Positions 16,854-26,210 of a stretch of 64,000 nucleotides of DNA are shown piece by piece. The notes beneath the pieces were generated by a model. It had not been told where the DNA came from. It saw nothing but the letters and a program-made list of their open reading frames with translations, and ran no database searches. Origin of the DNA: Selenomonas sp. FOBRC6 (GTDB lineage Bacteria; Bacillota; Negativicutes; Selenomonadales; Selenomonadaceae); assembly GCF_000286455.1 (NCBI RefSeq), contig NZ_ALKG01000119.1, positions 19,801 through 83,800 of the forward strand, given 5' to 3'. The position numbers and the translations under genes are program-made. How positions within the stretch are numbered: the first letter of the stretch is position 1; every line of letters begins with the position of its first letter.

Positions 16854-17738
16854 ATGTATTCAGATCAGGACAAGGCGGAGATTCTCGTAGATGCGCTCCC
16901 GTACATACAGGAGTTCTACGGAACAACCGTCGTCATCAAATACGGCGGCAACGCGATGATCAACGACGCACTGAAGGAAAATGTCATGCGCGATGTGGCG
17001 CTGATGAAGTTCGTCGGCATCCGTCCGATCCTCGTGCATGGCGGCGGGCCTGAGATCACGGGCTTTCTCAAGAAGGTCGGCAAGGAGAGCACCTTTGTCT
17101 CGGGGCTGCGCGTGACGGATGAGGAGACGGTGGAGATTGCCGAGATGGTCCTTGACGGCAAGCTGAACTCGGAGATCGTCGGGCTGCTCAATCTGCGCGG
17201 TGTGCGCGCGGTCGGACTCAGCGGCAAGGATGCGGGTCTCATCAAGGCGAAGAAGAAGCACGCGACTGTCTATGAAAACGACAGGGCACGGACAGTCGAT
17301 ATCGGCTACGTCGGCGAGGTCACGGAGATCGACACGGGGATCATCGTGGATCTCCTGAATCGGGGCTATGTGCCCGTCATTGCCCCCATCGGCATGGGGG
17401 CTGAGGGGGAGAGCTACAATATCAATGCGGACTATGTTGCGGCGGAGATTGCGGGGGCGCTGCATGCAGAGAAATTCCTGCTCCTTACGGATGTGGAAGG
17501 CGTCTACAAGGATTTTGGCGACAAGAGCAGTTTCCTTTCACAGCTGCATATGGACGAGGCGAAGGAATACATCCGCAGCGGCGTCATTGCGGGCGGCATG
17601 ATTCCAAAGGTGGAGGCGTGCCTTAGGGCACTCGAGGCGGGGGCGCACAAGACCCATATCATCGACGGTCGGCTTGCACACTCCATCATATTGGAGATCT
17701 TCACCTCGCGCGGTATCGGAACGATGGTGCTTCCGTAG
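16854..17738 (+). CDS. argB: Acetylglutamate kinase
   Basis: ArgB phosphorylates N-acetylglutamate. The 294-residue amino-acid kinase has VIKYGGNAM near residue 27, the substrate loop LVHGGGPEIT, and GGMIPKVEAC towards the C-terminus. The N-terminal extension before the kinase core (about 20 residues, ILVDALPYIQEFYG) resembles the helix of arginine-sensitive, hexameric enzymes, so feedback inhibition by arginine is plausible. It lies 13 nt after argJ behind GAGAGGGGG. Confidence 0.95.
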   Translation: MYSDQDKAEILVDALPYIQEFYGTTVVIKYGGNAMINDALKENVMRDVALMKFVGIRPILVHGGGPEITGFLKKVGKESTFVSGLRVTDEETVEIAEMVLDGKLNSEIVGLLNLRGVRAVGLSGKDAGLIKAKKKHATVYENDRARTVDIGYVGEVTEIDTGIIVDLLNRGYVPVIAPIGMGAEGESYNINADYVAAEIAGALHAEKFLLLTDVEGVYKDFGDKSSFLSQLHMDEAKEYIRSGVIAGGMIPKVEACLRALEAGAHKTHIIDGRLAHSIILEIFTSRGIGTMVLP

Positions 17739-17747
17739 GCAGGAGTT

Positions 17748-18968
17748 ATGATGAAGAACGAGAATGAAATTATTGCAAGGGACACGGCGAGCTATCTGCC
17801 GGTCTTTGCGCGCTATCCGATTGTGCTTGACTATGGGGAAGGCGCATATGTATGGGATGCGGGCGGGCGCAAGTATCTGGATGCGCTCGGCGGCATCGCC
17901 GTGAATGTCCTCGGGCATAATTATACGCCGCTTGTACGCGCGATTGCCGCGCAGGCAGCGCGTCTCATCCATGTGTCGAACCTCTACTATACCGAGCCGC
18001 AGGCGGATGCTGCGGCAAAGCTGTCGCAGCTGACGGCGGGCGGCAAGGTGTTCTTCGGCAACTCGGGCGCAGAGGCGAACGAGGGCGCAATCAAGGCGGC
18101 ACGCAAATACGCACATACGATTTCCCCTGACAAGTCGCAGATCATCACGGCACTTGGCAGCTTTCACGGGCGGACGCTCGCGACGCTGACGGCGACGGGG
18201 CAAGAGAAATTCCACAAGGGGTTCGAGCCACTGCCCGGTGGCTTTGACTATGTGTTGTTCAACGACATTGCGGCACTCGAAGCCATTATGAGCGCACGTA
18301 CAGCCGCCGTCATGCTCGAACCGATTCAGGGCGAGGGCGGCGTGCGCATGCCGTCGGACGGCTATCTGAAAGAGGTGCGGGAACTCTGCGACAAATACGA
18401 TGCCCTCCTGATCTTCGACGAGATCCAGACGGGCATGGGGCGCACGGGCAGTTTTTACGCCTATGAGAGCTGCGGTGTCACCCCCGACATTGTGACGCTT
18501 GCCAAGGGGCTTGCGGGCGGTGTTCCAATCGGCGCATTTGTCGTCACGGAGAAGGTTGCTGCAGCATTCCATGCGGGCGACCACGGGTCGACGTTCGGCG
18601 GGAATCCACTTGCGTGCGCGGCGGCAAATGTCGTCCTCGATACGATTGCAGACGAGGCTTTCCTGCGTGAAGTGCAGTCGGTCGGTGGATATTTCAAAGA
18701 GTCACTGCGTGGCTTGCAGGAGAAATACCCTGCGCATATCAGAGAGGTGCGCGGCACGGGGCTGATTCTCGGCATGGAGATGCAAAAGAGCGAGGATGCA
18801 GCACAGATCGCGCGTCTCTGCCTTGAGTGCGGCGTTATCATCAACTGCACGGCAGGGAATGTCCTGCGCTTTATCCCGCCGCTGATCTTTACGAAGAATG
18901 AAGTGGATGAGCTCATCCGTGTACTGGATCACTGTATCCTTGACATATGTGACCGAGGGGGATTATGA
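17748..18968 (+). CDS. argD: Acetylornithine aminotransferase
   Basis: ArgD converts N-acetylglutamate semialdehyde to N-acetylornithine with PLP. The 406-residue class III aminotransferase has GGIAVNVLGH, FFGNSGAEANEGAIK, LIFDEIQTGMGRTG and the PLP lysine Lys253 in LAKGLAGGVPIGA. Two adjacent ATGs (17748, 17751) are possible; the AGGAG at 17741 slightly favours the second. It overlaps argF by 4 nt. Confidence 0.94.
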   Translation: MMKNENEIIARDTASYLPVFARYPIVLDYGEGAYVWDAGGRKYLDALGGIAVNVLGHNYTPLVRAIAAQAARLIHVSNLYYTEPQADAAAKLSQLTAGGKVFFGNSGAEANEGAIKAARKYAHTISPDKSQIITALGSFHGRTLATLTATGQEKFHKGFEPLPGGFDYVLFNDIAALEAIMSARTAAVMLEPIQGEGGVRMPSDGYLKEVRELCDKYDALLIFDEIQTGMGRTGSFYAYESCGVTPDIVTLAKGLAGGVPIGAFVVTEKVAAAFHAGDHGSTFGGNPLACAAANVVLDTIADEAFLREVQSVGGYFKESLRGLQEKYPAHIREVRGTGLILGMEMQKSEDAAQIARLCLECGVIINCTAGNVLRFIPPLIFTKNEVDELIRVLDHCILDICDRGGL

Positions 18969-19900
18969 TGAACAAGGGCATGGACTTACTCTCCATTCAT
19001 GAGCTGAGTGCGGACGATGTGGAGGAGATTCTGACGCTCGCCGCTGATCTCAAGGCAAAGCAGAAGGCGGGGATTCCCCATAAACTGCTTGCGGGAAAGA
19101 CGCTCGGTATGATTTTTGAGAAATCCTCGACGCGCACGCGCGTGTCGTTCGAGGTCGGGATGTACCAGCTCGGCGGACAGGCACTCTTTCTCAGCAGCCG
19201 CGACCTGCAGCTTGGGCGTGGCGAGCCGATCAAGGACACGGCGCGCGTGCTCTCGCGCTATCTCGACGGCATTATGATCCGTACCTATGGGCATGAACGC
19301 ATCGAGGAGCTGGCTCGCTATGCGGACATTCCCGTTATCAACGCGCTCAGCGACCTCCTGCATCCGTGTCAGGCACTTACCGACCTGCTTACGATTCGTG
19401 AGTACAAGGGCAAGAATCTCGCGGGTCTCAAGATGGCATACGTCGGCGATGGCAACAATATGACGCACTCACTCATGTATGCGGCGGCAAAGGTCGGCAT
19501 GCACTTCGCTGCGGCAACCCCCGAGGGCTACGAGGCGAATGCCAAGGTCGTTGCAAATGCAAAGGCGGACGCAGCGGCAACGGGAGCGACTGTCACAATC
19601 ACGCACGACCCGAATGAGGCGGTCGAGGGCGCGGATGTCATCGTCACGGATACATGGGCGAGCATGGGGCAGGAGGCGGAACACGACGCGCGTACGGCGG
19701 TGTTTCGTCCCTATCAGGTCAACCGTGCACTTGTCGATGCCGCTGACGCACGCTGCATCGTGATGCATTGTCTGCCCGCGTATCGCGGTGAGGAGATCAC
19801 GGAGGATGTCTTTGAGGAGTTTGCCGGTGTGATTTTTGACGAGGCGGAGAACCGCCTCCACGTCCAAAAGGCGATCATGGCACTCGTTATGGGTGACTGA
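18965..19900 (+). CDS. argF: Ornithine carbamoyltransferase
   Basis: ArgF makes citrulline from ornithine and carbamoyl phosphate. The 311-residue protein carries the carbamoyl-phosphate motif STRTRVSFE (near residue 57), HPCQALTD (about residue 137) and the ornithine loop HCLPAYRGEEI near residue 270. The start lies in an ATGATG behind GGGGG and overlaps argD by 4 nt. Carbamoyl-phosphate synthase genes are not in the window. Confidence 0.95.
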   Translation: MMNKGMDLLSIHELSADDVEEILTLAADLKAKQKAGIPHKLLAGKTLGMIFEKSSTRTRVSFEVGMYQLGGQALFLSSRDLQLGRGEPIKDTARVLSRYLDGIMIRTYGHERIEELARYADIPVINALSDLLHPCQALTDLLTIREYKGKNLAGLKMAYVGDGNNMTHSLMYAAAKVGMHFAAATPEGYEANAKVVANAKADAAATGATVTITHDPNEAVEGADVIVTDTWASMGQEAEHDARTAVFRPYQVNRALVDAADARCIVMHCLPAYRGEEITEDVFEEFAGVIFDEAENRLHVQKAIMALVMGD

Positions 19901-19928
19901 TTTATATTTCTAAGGAGATGTTTCAAAC

Positions 19929-21140
19929 ATGGCAAAGCAGATCAAAAAAGTAGTTCTGGCATATTCCGGCGGTCTTGATACGTCGGTTATCATCCCGTGG
20001 CTGAAGGAACACTATGACAACTGCGAGGTCATCGCTGTCTGTGCAGATGTCGGGCAGGGGGAGGAACTCGATCCCGTGCATGACAAGGCGCTTGCCTCCG
20101 GCGCGTCGAAGGTGCACATCGTCGATCTCACGAAGGAGTTCCTTGAGGAGTATGTCTGGCCGACACTCAAGGCGGGGGCTGTCTACGAGGGCAAGTATCT
20201 GCTCGGCACATCGTTTGCGCGTCCCGTGATTGCAAAGGCACTCGTCGATATTGCAAAGCGTGAGGGTGCGGACGCAATCGCGCACGGAGCAACGGGCAAG
20301 GGCAACGATCAGGTACGCTTCGAGCTGACCGTGAAGGCACTCGCACCGAACCTCCAGATCATCGCCCCGTGGCGCGAGTGGGATCTCGATTCCCGTACGG
20401 CTGAGATCGCGTATGCAAAGAAGCACGGAATCCCCGTTGCGACGGAGAACAAGACGTACAGTATGGATCGCAACATCTGGCATCTCTCTCATGAGGGCTC
20501 TGATCTTGAGGATCCCGCGAACGAGCCGAAGAACTCCATGTTCCTCATCTCCTGTGCGCCGGAGGCTGCTCCGGATGCGCCGGAATACGTCTCCATCTCG
20601 TTCGAGAAAGGCATTCCCGTTGCTGTCAACGGTGAGAAACTAGGTGCGGTCGAACTCTTGACGAAACTCAACGAAATCGGTGCGCGAAACGGTGTCGGCA
20701 TCGTCGATATCTGCGAAAACCGTCTCGTCGGCATGAAGTCGCGTGGTGTCTACGAGAATCCGGGCGGCTCCATCCTCTACTATGCGCACCGTGAACTCGA
20801 GTACCTCTGCCTCGACCGTGCAACCTATCACTACAAGGAAGGAATGGCGATCCGCTACGGTGAGCTCGTCTATGACGGTATGTGGTTCTGCCAGCTGCGC
20901 GAGGCACTTGCCGCGTTCGTGGACAGCACGCAGGAGACCGTGACGGGTGAGGTGCGCCTCAAGCTCTACAAGGGCAATATCATCTCCGCAGGAGCAACGT
21001 CGCCGTATTCGCTCTACAGCCAGGAGTTCGTCACATTCGAGCATGACGATGTCTACAATCAGGCAGATGCAGGCGGCTTCATCAATCTTTTCGGTCTGCC
21101 GCTCAAGGTGCGCGCACTCATGCAGGAGGGGCAGAAGTAA
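19929..21140 (+). CDS. argG: Argininosuccinate synthase
   Basis: ArgG condenses citrulline and aspartate with ATP. The 403-residue protein has the N-type PPi-loop [16 protein letters not shown], the motif [10 protein letters not shown] near residue 118, and [17 protein letters not shown]. It follows argF by 28 nt with an AAGGAG ribosome site and ends on the first base of argH, so the two are translationally coupled. Confidence 0.96.
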   Translation: MAKQIKKVVLAYSGGLDTSVIIPWLKEHYDNCEVIAVCADVGQGEELDPVHDKALASGASKVHIVDLTKEFLEEYVWPTLKAGAVYEGKYLLGTSFARPVIAKALVDIAKREGADAIAHGATGKGNDQVRFELTVKALAPNLQIIAPWREWDLDSRTAEIAYAKKHGIPVATENKTYSMDRNIWHLSHEGSDLEDPANEPKNSMFLISCAPEAAPDAPEYVSISFEKGIPVAVNGEKLGAVELLTKLNEIGARNGVGIVDICENRLVGMKSRGVYENPGGSILYYAHRELEYLCLDRATYHYKEGMAIRYGELVYDGMWFCQLREALAAFVDSTQETVTGEVRLKLYKGNIISAGATSPYSLYSQEFVTFEHDDVYNQADAGGFINLFGLPLKVRALMQEGQK

Positions 21141-22564
21141 TGAGCGAAAAGCTCTGGGGCGGACGCTTCTCTAAGACGACGGACGAGATGATCAACGAGT
21201 TCCAAGCCTCCATTCAGTTCGATCGTCGGATGTACCGCGAGGATATTGCAGGTTCGCTTGCACACGCCGCCATGCTGGCAAAGGTCGGAATTCTCTCGGA
21301 GGAGGATCGCGCGGCAATCGACAAGGGACTGCATGACATCCTCACACAGATCGAGAGGGGCGCATTTGAATTCAGCGTCGAGCTCGAAGATATTCATATG
21401 AATATCGAAAAGCGCCTCACGGATGCGATTGGAGAGGCGGGCAGCCGCCTGCATACGGCGCGCAGTCGCAACGATCAGGTGGCGCTCGATACCCATATGT
21501 TCGTGCGCCGCTCCGTTGTGGAGGTGCTCAGTCACATCGCCGAGCTCCAACACGCGCTCGTGGAATCCGCACACGCAAATAAGGATGTCATCATGCCGGG
21601 CTACACGCATCTGCAGCGCGCCCAGCCCATCCTCTTTGCCCATCATCTTATGGCATACTTCGGCATGCTCACGCGTGATTTCGAGCGCTTTCAGGGCGTC
21701 TATGCACGGACGGACATCATGCCGCTCGGTGCAGGGGCGCTTGCGGGTACGACACTGCCGATTGATCGTGCATTTGTCGCGCAGAAGCTGAACTTTGAGC
21801 GTATCTACACGAACAGCATGGATGCGGTCAGTGACCGCGACTACATCCTTGAATTCCTCTCGGCGGCATCCATCCTCATGGTGCATCTCTCGCGTCTCTC
21901 TGAGGAGATCATCCTCTGGTGCTCGCGTGAATTCTCCTTCGTCGAACTGGACGACGCGCACTGCACGGGATCGTCCATGATGCCACAGAAGAAGAATCCC
22001 GATGTCTCCGAGCTCGTACGCGGTAAGACGGGGCGCGTGGTCGGTCATCTCATGGCGATGCTTACGGCGGTCAAGGGACTCCCGCTTGCGTATAACAAGG
22101 ATTTGCAGGAGGACAAGGAGGGGCTGTTCGACGCCATTGATACGGTGAAGTTCAGTCTTTCCGTCTATGCGCAGCTGATCCGTGGGATGAAGGTGCGCGC
22201 CGATATCATGCGTCACGCCGTCGAGGCAGACTTCTCGAATGCAACGGACCTTGCGGACTATCTCGTCCGCAAGGGAATGCCTTTCCGTCAGGCGCACAGT
22301 GTCTCCGGGCAGGTGGTCGCGCTTTGCATCGAGCGTGGCATCTGGCTTTTGGATCTGCCGCTTGCGGACTATCAGAAGCTGTCGAACCTCTTTGCCGACG
22401 ATGTCTATGAGGCAATTCGCCCCGAAACCTGCGTCGCCGGGCGGAACTCCTATGGCGGAACCTCGTATGAACAGGCGGCGATGCAGCTCGCTGCGGCAGA
22501 GGAACTGATGGCGGAGGAGCAGCGCATACTTTCGGCGTTAGAGACGAAGCAGCAGATCCTGTGA
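21140..22564 (+). CDS. argH: Argininosuccinate lyase
   Basis: ArgH splits argininosuccinate into arginine and fumarate, the last step. The 474-residue fumarase-superfamily enzyme starts WGGRFSKTTDE, has TARSRNDQVALD and the signature GSSMMPQKKNPD (about residues 275-286) containing the mobile catalytic Ser loop. It shares 1 nt with argG. No strong terminator follows; a weak TTTAGC/GCTAAA stem lies at 22574-22592. Confidence 0.96.
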   Translation: MSEKLWGGRFSKTTDEMINEFQASIQFDRRMYREDIAGSLAHAAMLAKVGILSEEDRAAIDKGLHDILTQIERGAFEFSVELEDIHMNIEKRLTDAIGEAGSRLHTARSRNDQVALDTHMFVRRSVVEVLSHIAELQHALVESAHANKDVIMPGYTHLQRAQPILFAHHLMAYFGMLTRDFERFQGVYARTDIMPLGAGALAGTTLPIDRAFVAQKLNFERIYTNSMDAVSDRDYILEFLSAASILMVHLSRLSEEIILWCSREFSFVELDDAHCTGSSMMPQKKNPDVSELVRGKTGRVVGHLMAMLTAVKGLPLAYNKDLQEDKEGLFDAIDTVKFSLSVYAQLIRGMKVRADIMRHAVEADFSNATDLADYLVRKGMPFRQAHSVSGQVVALCIERGIWLLDLPLADYQKLSNLFADDVYEAIRPETCVAGRNSYGGTSYEQAAMQLAAAEELMAEEQRILSALETKQQIL

Positions 22565-22676
22565 GCCTCTTCTTTTAGCGTCAGGTGCTAAAGATTTATC
22601 AAAGAATAATCCCGTGTTAAGTTATATCAAACGCTGCACAGGGATAATATATCAACATCGGAAAGGAGAAATTACG

Positions 22677-23180
22677 ATGAAGAAAATTGCAATTCTGGCT
22701 GCTGTGCTTGGTCTTTCTCTTTCGACGGCGGCTTCGGCAGCGCCGATCAATCACCTTGGCGCGCATGATGCTGCCGTTGGTATCGGTACGAAGGAAGCCT
22801 ACATTGAGTATAAGGCAACGGATGAGATCACGGTCGGTGTGGGGCGGAATGACCGCGATGAGTACGGAAATCCGAAGGATGCCTATATGCAGTACAATGT
22901 TCTCGGGCAGAATATCCGTCTGATCGGAGGCTATCGTTGGGATATGGGGCAGACAAACGAGGACAATGCCTATGGCGGACTGGCTCTCAGCACGCCGTCT
23001 GTACTTGGTTTCAATGCCTATGCGTCCTACATTGCAGGCAAGGATTTCAATGAGTCTCAGGTCGGACTCAACAAATCGCTGATCGCAAATCTGGATCTCA
23101 ATGTGAACTACCACAACTTCAAGCCGGATCACGGCAGCCGTGAGAACGGCGTCGGTGTCGGTCTCACCATGCGCTTCTGA
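22677..23180 (+). CDS. Small secreted protein, probable outer-membrane beta-barrel
   Basis: A 167-residue protein with a clear signal peptide (MKKIAILAAVLGLSLSTAASA, cleavage after residue 21 or 22). The mature part alternates short polar and aromatic stretches (AYIEYKATDEITVGVGRNDRD, NIRLIGGYRWDMG) typical of beta hairpins, and the protein ends GVGLTMRF; a terminal Phe is a hallmark of outer-membrane barrel insertion. I do not recognise a named family. ATG 22677 follows GAAAGGAG; the open frame extends upstream without a better start. It is followed by a strong terminator and so is the last gene of its unit. Confidence 0.65.
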   Translation: MKKIAILAAVLGLSLSTAASAAPINHLGAHDAAVGIGTKEAYIEYKATDEITVGVGRNDRDEYGNPKDAYMQYNVLGQNIRLIGGYRWDMGQTNEDNAYGGLALSTPSVLGFNAYASYIAGKDFNESQVGLNKSLIANLDLNVNYHNFKPDHGSRENGVGVGLTMRF

Positions 23181-23191
23181 GCGCACGATAT

Positions 23192-23226
23192 AAGGCACTC
23201 CCTGCACGCGGTGGGGAGTGCCTTTT
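23192..23226 (+). terminator. Terminator after the small outer-membrane protein gene
   Basis: AAGGCACTCCC (23192-23202) pairs perfectly with GGGAGTGCCTT (23214-23224), followed by a short T run. Confidence 0.85.
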
Positions 23227-23247
23227 GTGTATCTGCACAAAATTTAT

Positions 23248-23276
23248 TTGCATTGTTGGTAATGGAATGGTAAAAT
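23248..23276 (+). promoter_or_regulatory. Promoter for the RNase J gene
   Basis: TTGCAT (23248-23253), a 17-nt spacer and TAAAAT (23271-23276). It implies a transcript start near 23283 and a leader of about 230 nt. Confidence 0.7.
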
Positions 23277-23282
23277 AGCCTC

Positions 23283-23514
23283 AAGTGAATGGATCGGATC
23301 ATTTTTCTTGCAGTTTTCGGGCAGCTGTGCGGTCGTATTTTTTCACAGCAATGACAGCGAAAACGGCGCTTTCCCATGTGGCGACGATGGAGGATATACC
23401 CTTCGGTCGCTGTATTTTCGTGTGGATGAATTCTGATTTCATGATCGAATGAATGAGCAATTATTTTATAAAGGGACAAGGAGAAGATGTCCCATATCTA
23501 TGGAGGTGTGTTTT
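23283..23514 (+). promoter_or_regulatory. Long untranslated leader of the RNase J gene
   Basis: About 230 nt separate the predicted transcript start from the TTG start, with no convincing gene inside. Inverted repeats include ACAGCGA (23354-23360) with TCGCTGT (23406-23412), and GGGACA (23473-23478) with TGTCCC (23488-23493), whose loop AGGAGAAGA mimics a ribosome site just before the real one. A regulatory role, perhaps autocontrol by RNase J, is inferred. Confidence 0.45.
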
Positions 23515-25203
23515 TTGTCGTTAAATCGTAATGGCAATCATGGGAAAAATGTGCAGAAGGTACAGGTCATACCGCTTGGCGGTCTTGGCGAAATCGGAAA
23601 GAACATGACTGCCATCCGTGTGGATGATGAGATTCTCGTTGTGGATTCCGGACTCATGTTCCCGGAGGAGGACATGCTCGGCATCGACCTCGTCATCCCG
23701 GATATTACCTATCTGATCGAAAACAGGGACAAGGTCAAGGCAATCGTCCTGACGCATGGTCATGAGGATCACATCGGAGCGCTGCCCTATGTGATGAAGC
23801 AGATTCCCGCGCCCGTCTACGGGACGCGTCTGACGCTCGGCATTCTCGAGGGGCGTCTTAAGGAGAACGGGGTGGATTCGAGCAATCTGCACTCCGTCAT
23901 GGCGGGGGACATCATCAACATCGGCTGCTTCAGCGTCGGATTCATCCGCGTGAACCACTCGATTCCCGACGCGGTCGGACTCTCGATCAAAACACCCGTG
24001 GGCATGATTGTCCACACGGGCGACTTTAAGCTCGACTATACGCCGGTCGACGGACAGATGACGGATTTTCGCCGCTTCTCCGATCTCGGCAACAAGGGGG
24101 TTCTGCTCCTCCTCGCCGACAGTACGAATGCGGAGCGCGAGGGACATACGGCGAGTGAGCGCACGGTCGGTGCGGCATTCGACAAGGCCTTCCACAATGT
24201 GCGTGGGCGCATCATTGTCGCGACATTCTCATCGAATGTCCACCGCATCCAGCAGGTTATTGATACGGCGGTCAAGTACAAGCGGCGTGTTGCCGTACTC
24301 GGACGCAGCATGGAGAATGTGGTTGGCATCTCTCTCGATTTGGGCTATCTGACAGCGCCGGAGGGGACGATCATCGGCATCGATGAGGTGAACAACTTCC
24401 GTCCCGAGCAGATCGTCATCGTGACGACGGGCAGTCAGGGTGAGCCGATGTCTGCGCTCTCGCGCATGGCGGCATCCGATCACCGCAAGATTACGATTGT
24501 GCCGGGCGATACAGTTATCATCTCGGCGACGCCGATCCCGGGCAACGAGAAGCTCGTCTCTAAGACGGTGGACAATCTGATGAAGCTCGGTGCGAACGTC
24601 ATCTATGGGCGTGACAAGGGCATTCACGTCTCGGGGCACGGCAGCCGCGAGGAACTCAAGCTCATGCACAATCTCGTGCGTCCGAAGTTCTTTATGCCCG
24701 TGCACGGCGAATACCATCACCTCGTGCAGCACGCAAGCCTTGCACGCGAACTCGGTATGCCGAAGGAAAATATCTTTATCAGTGAGAACGGACAGATTCT
24801 CGAGTTCACGAAAGAGAAGGGACAGGTTGTCGGACGCGTGCAGTCCGGCATGGTCATGGTCGATGGTCTCGGTGTCGGCGATGTGGGCAATATCGTCCTG
24901 CGTGACCGCCGTCAGCTCTCTCAGGACGGTATCCTTATCATTGTCGTAACTATGGATCGTCAAAATAACCGTGTGGTTTCGGGACCCGATATCGTCTCAC
25001 GAGGCTTCGTCTATGTGCGTGAGTCAGAGGCTCTGATGGAGGAAGCACGTGCGCGTGTCCAGCAGGCACTCGATCGCTGTGAGGATGAGAATGTGCGCGA
25101 GTGGTCGGCGATCAAGTCGAATGTGCGCGATGCACTCAGCCGTTATCTCTTCGATAAGACGCGCCGTCGCCCGATGATCCTGCCCATCATCATGGAGGTC
25201 TGA
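23515..25203 (+). CDS. rnj: Ribonuclease J
   Basis: RNase J is the 5'-3' exonuclease and endonuclease of Firmicute mRNA decay and rRNA processing. The 562-residue protein has a metallo-beta-lactamase core with LTHGHEDHIGALPY (zinc ligands), the beta-CASP motif region with GSQGEP, and VSGHGSREELKLM near residue 380 followed by MPVHGEYHHL. I chose TTG 23515, with GGAGGTG about 7 nt upstream, because it gives the usual short lead into PLGGLGEIGKNM; longer starts at 23449 or 23500 read through the ribosome site. Which paralogue (J1 or J2) is not decided. Confidence 0.93.
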   Translation: MSLNRNGNHGKNVQKVQVIPLGGLGEIGKNMTAIRVDDEILVVDSGLMFPEEDMLGIDLVIPDITYLIENRDKVKAIVLTHGHEDHIGALPYVMKQIPAPVYGTRLTLGILEGRLKENGVDSSNLHSVMAGDIINIGCFSVGFIRVNHSIPDAVGLSIKTPVGMIVHTGDFKLDYTPVDGQMTDFRRFSDLGNKGVLLLLADSTNAEREGHTASERTVGAAFDKAFHNVRGRIIVATFSSNVHRIQQVIDTAVKYKRRVAVLGRSMENVVGISLDLGYLTAPEGTIIGIDEVNNFRPEQIVIVTTGSQGEPMSALSRMAASDHRKITIVPGDTVIISATPIPGNEKLVSKTVDNLMKLGANVIYGRDKGIHVSGHGSREELKLMHNLVRPKFFMPVHGEYHHLVQHASLARELGMPKENIFISENGQILEFTKEKGQVVGRVQSGMVMVDGLGVGDVGNIVLRDRRQLSQDGILIIVVTMDRQNNRVVSGPDIVSRGFVYVRESEALMEEARARVQQALDRCEDENVREWSAIKSNVRDALSRYLFDKTRRRPMILPIIMEV

Positions 25204-25220
25204 GTAAATTGTAACAAAAA

Positions 25221-25250
25221 GGGTCGCCCCTTTGGGGCGACTTTTCTATT
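25221..25250 (+). terminator. Terminator after the RNase J gene
   Basis: GTCGCCCC (25223-25230) pairs with GGGGCGAC (25234-25241) around a TTT loop, followed by TTTTCTATTT. Confidence 0.88.
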
Positions 25251-25286
25251 TGTAAATATTTGGGAAAAATTGTAGCCTTGTGTATC

Positions 25287-25315
25287 TTGCGGGTGAGAAG
25301 AAAAAGGGGTAGAAT
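25287..25315 (+). promoter_or_regulatory. Promoter for the transketolase genes
   Basis: TTGCGG (25287-25292), a 17-nt spacer and TAGAAT (25310-25315), 43 nt before the tktA start. Confidence 0.6.
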
Positions 25316-25358
25316 GAACCCGTATGGTAATGTATTGATTGGGGCGAGGAGGAGTTTT

Positions 25359-26210
25359 ATGACGCCAGCTGAAGAGAAAGATCTCCGGCTTTTCGCAGTG
25401 AAGGTGCGCGAGGGCATTTTGCGCGGTACGCATGCAGCAAAGAGCGGGCATCCCGGCGGGTCGCTTTCGTCGACAGAGTATTTTACCTATCTCTACAACA
25501 AGGAAATTCGCGTTGATCCGAAGAATCCGCATGATCCGAATCGCGACCGTTTTGTCCTCTCGAAGGGGCATGTTGCGCCCGGGCTCTATGCGACGCTTGC
25601 CAATCGCGGTTTCTTTCCCGTGGATGAGCTGCTGACGCTGCGTCACATCGGCTCACGTCTGCAGGGACATCCGAATATGAACCTTACGCCGGGCGTGGAT
25701 ATGTCTACGGGCTCGCTCGGGCAGGGCATTTCGACAGCGGCGGGCATGGCAAAGGGCGCAAAGTATCTCGGCAAGGACATCAATGTCTACACGCTGCTCG
25801 GAGACGGTGAGCTTGCCGAGGGGCAGGTCTGGGAGGCGCTCATGTTCTCGGCGCACTACAAGCTGGATAACCTCTGCATCGCAGTGGATGTCAACGGCCT
25901 CCAGATCGACGGCGCAACGGCAGATGTCATGAATACAGCACCGATCGACGCGAAGTTTGAGGCGTTCGGATGTGCGGTTATCTCGATTGACGGGCATGAC
26001 TACAGTGCGCTGGAAGAGGCGTTTAAGGCGTTCCATGCAAATAAGGGGACAGGGAAGCCGACCGCGATCCTGATGAAGACGGTGAAGGGCAAGGATATCT
26101 CCTTTATGGAGAACAATGCCGGCTGGCATGGCAAGGCACCCAATGATGACGAACTCGCACGAGGCCTTGAGGAACTGGCTGCGATTCGCAAGCAGATTGA
26201 GGAGGCATGA
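25359..26210 (+). CDS. Transketolase, N-terminal (TPP-binding) subunit
   Basis: A 283-residue protein equal to the first third of a full transketolase. It shows HAAKSGHPGGSLS, SKGHVAPGLYA, and the TPP/Mg motif GDGELAEGQVWEA with N at VDVNGLQ. With the next gene it forms the split two-subunit transketolase common in anaerobic Firmicutes, shuttling C2 units in the pentose phosphate pathway. ATG 25359 follows GAGGAGG. The stop overlaps the start of the partner gene. Confidence 0.93.
   Translation: MTPAEEKDLRLFAVKVREGILRGTHAAKSGHPGGSLSSTEYFTYLYNKEIRVDPKNPHDPNRDRFVLSKGHVAPGLYATLANRGFFPVDELLTLRHIGSRLQGHPNMNLTPGVDMSTGSLGQGISTAAGMAKGAKYLGKDINVYTLLGDGELAEGQVWEALMFSAHYKLDNLCIAVDVNGLQIDGATADVMNTAPIDAKFEAFGCAVISIDGHDYSALEEAFKAFHANKGTGKPTAILMKTVKGKDISFMENNAGWHGKAPNDDELARGLEELAAIRKQIEEA

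Noticed and set aside
21059..22297. 412-codon minus-strand frame opposite argH
   Set aside because: argH is unmistakable on the other strand; this is a codon-bias shadow.
22617..22650. Promoter for the small outer-membrane protein gene
   Set aside because: TTATAT with 17 nt to TAATAT is possible but both hexamers are poor; left uncalled.
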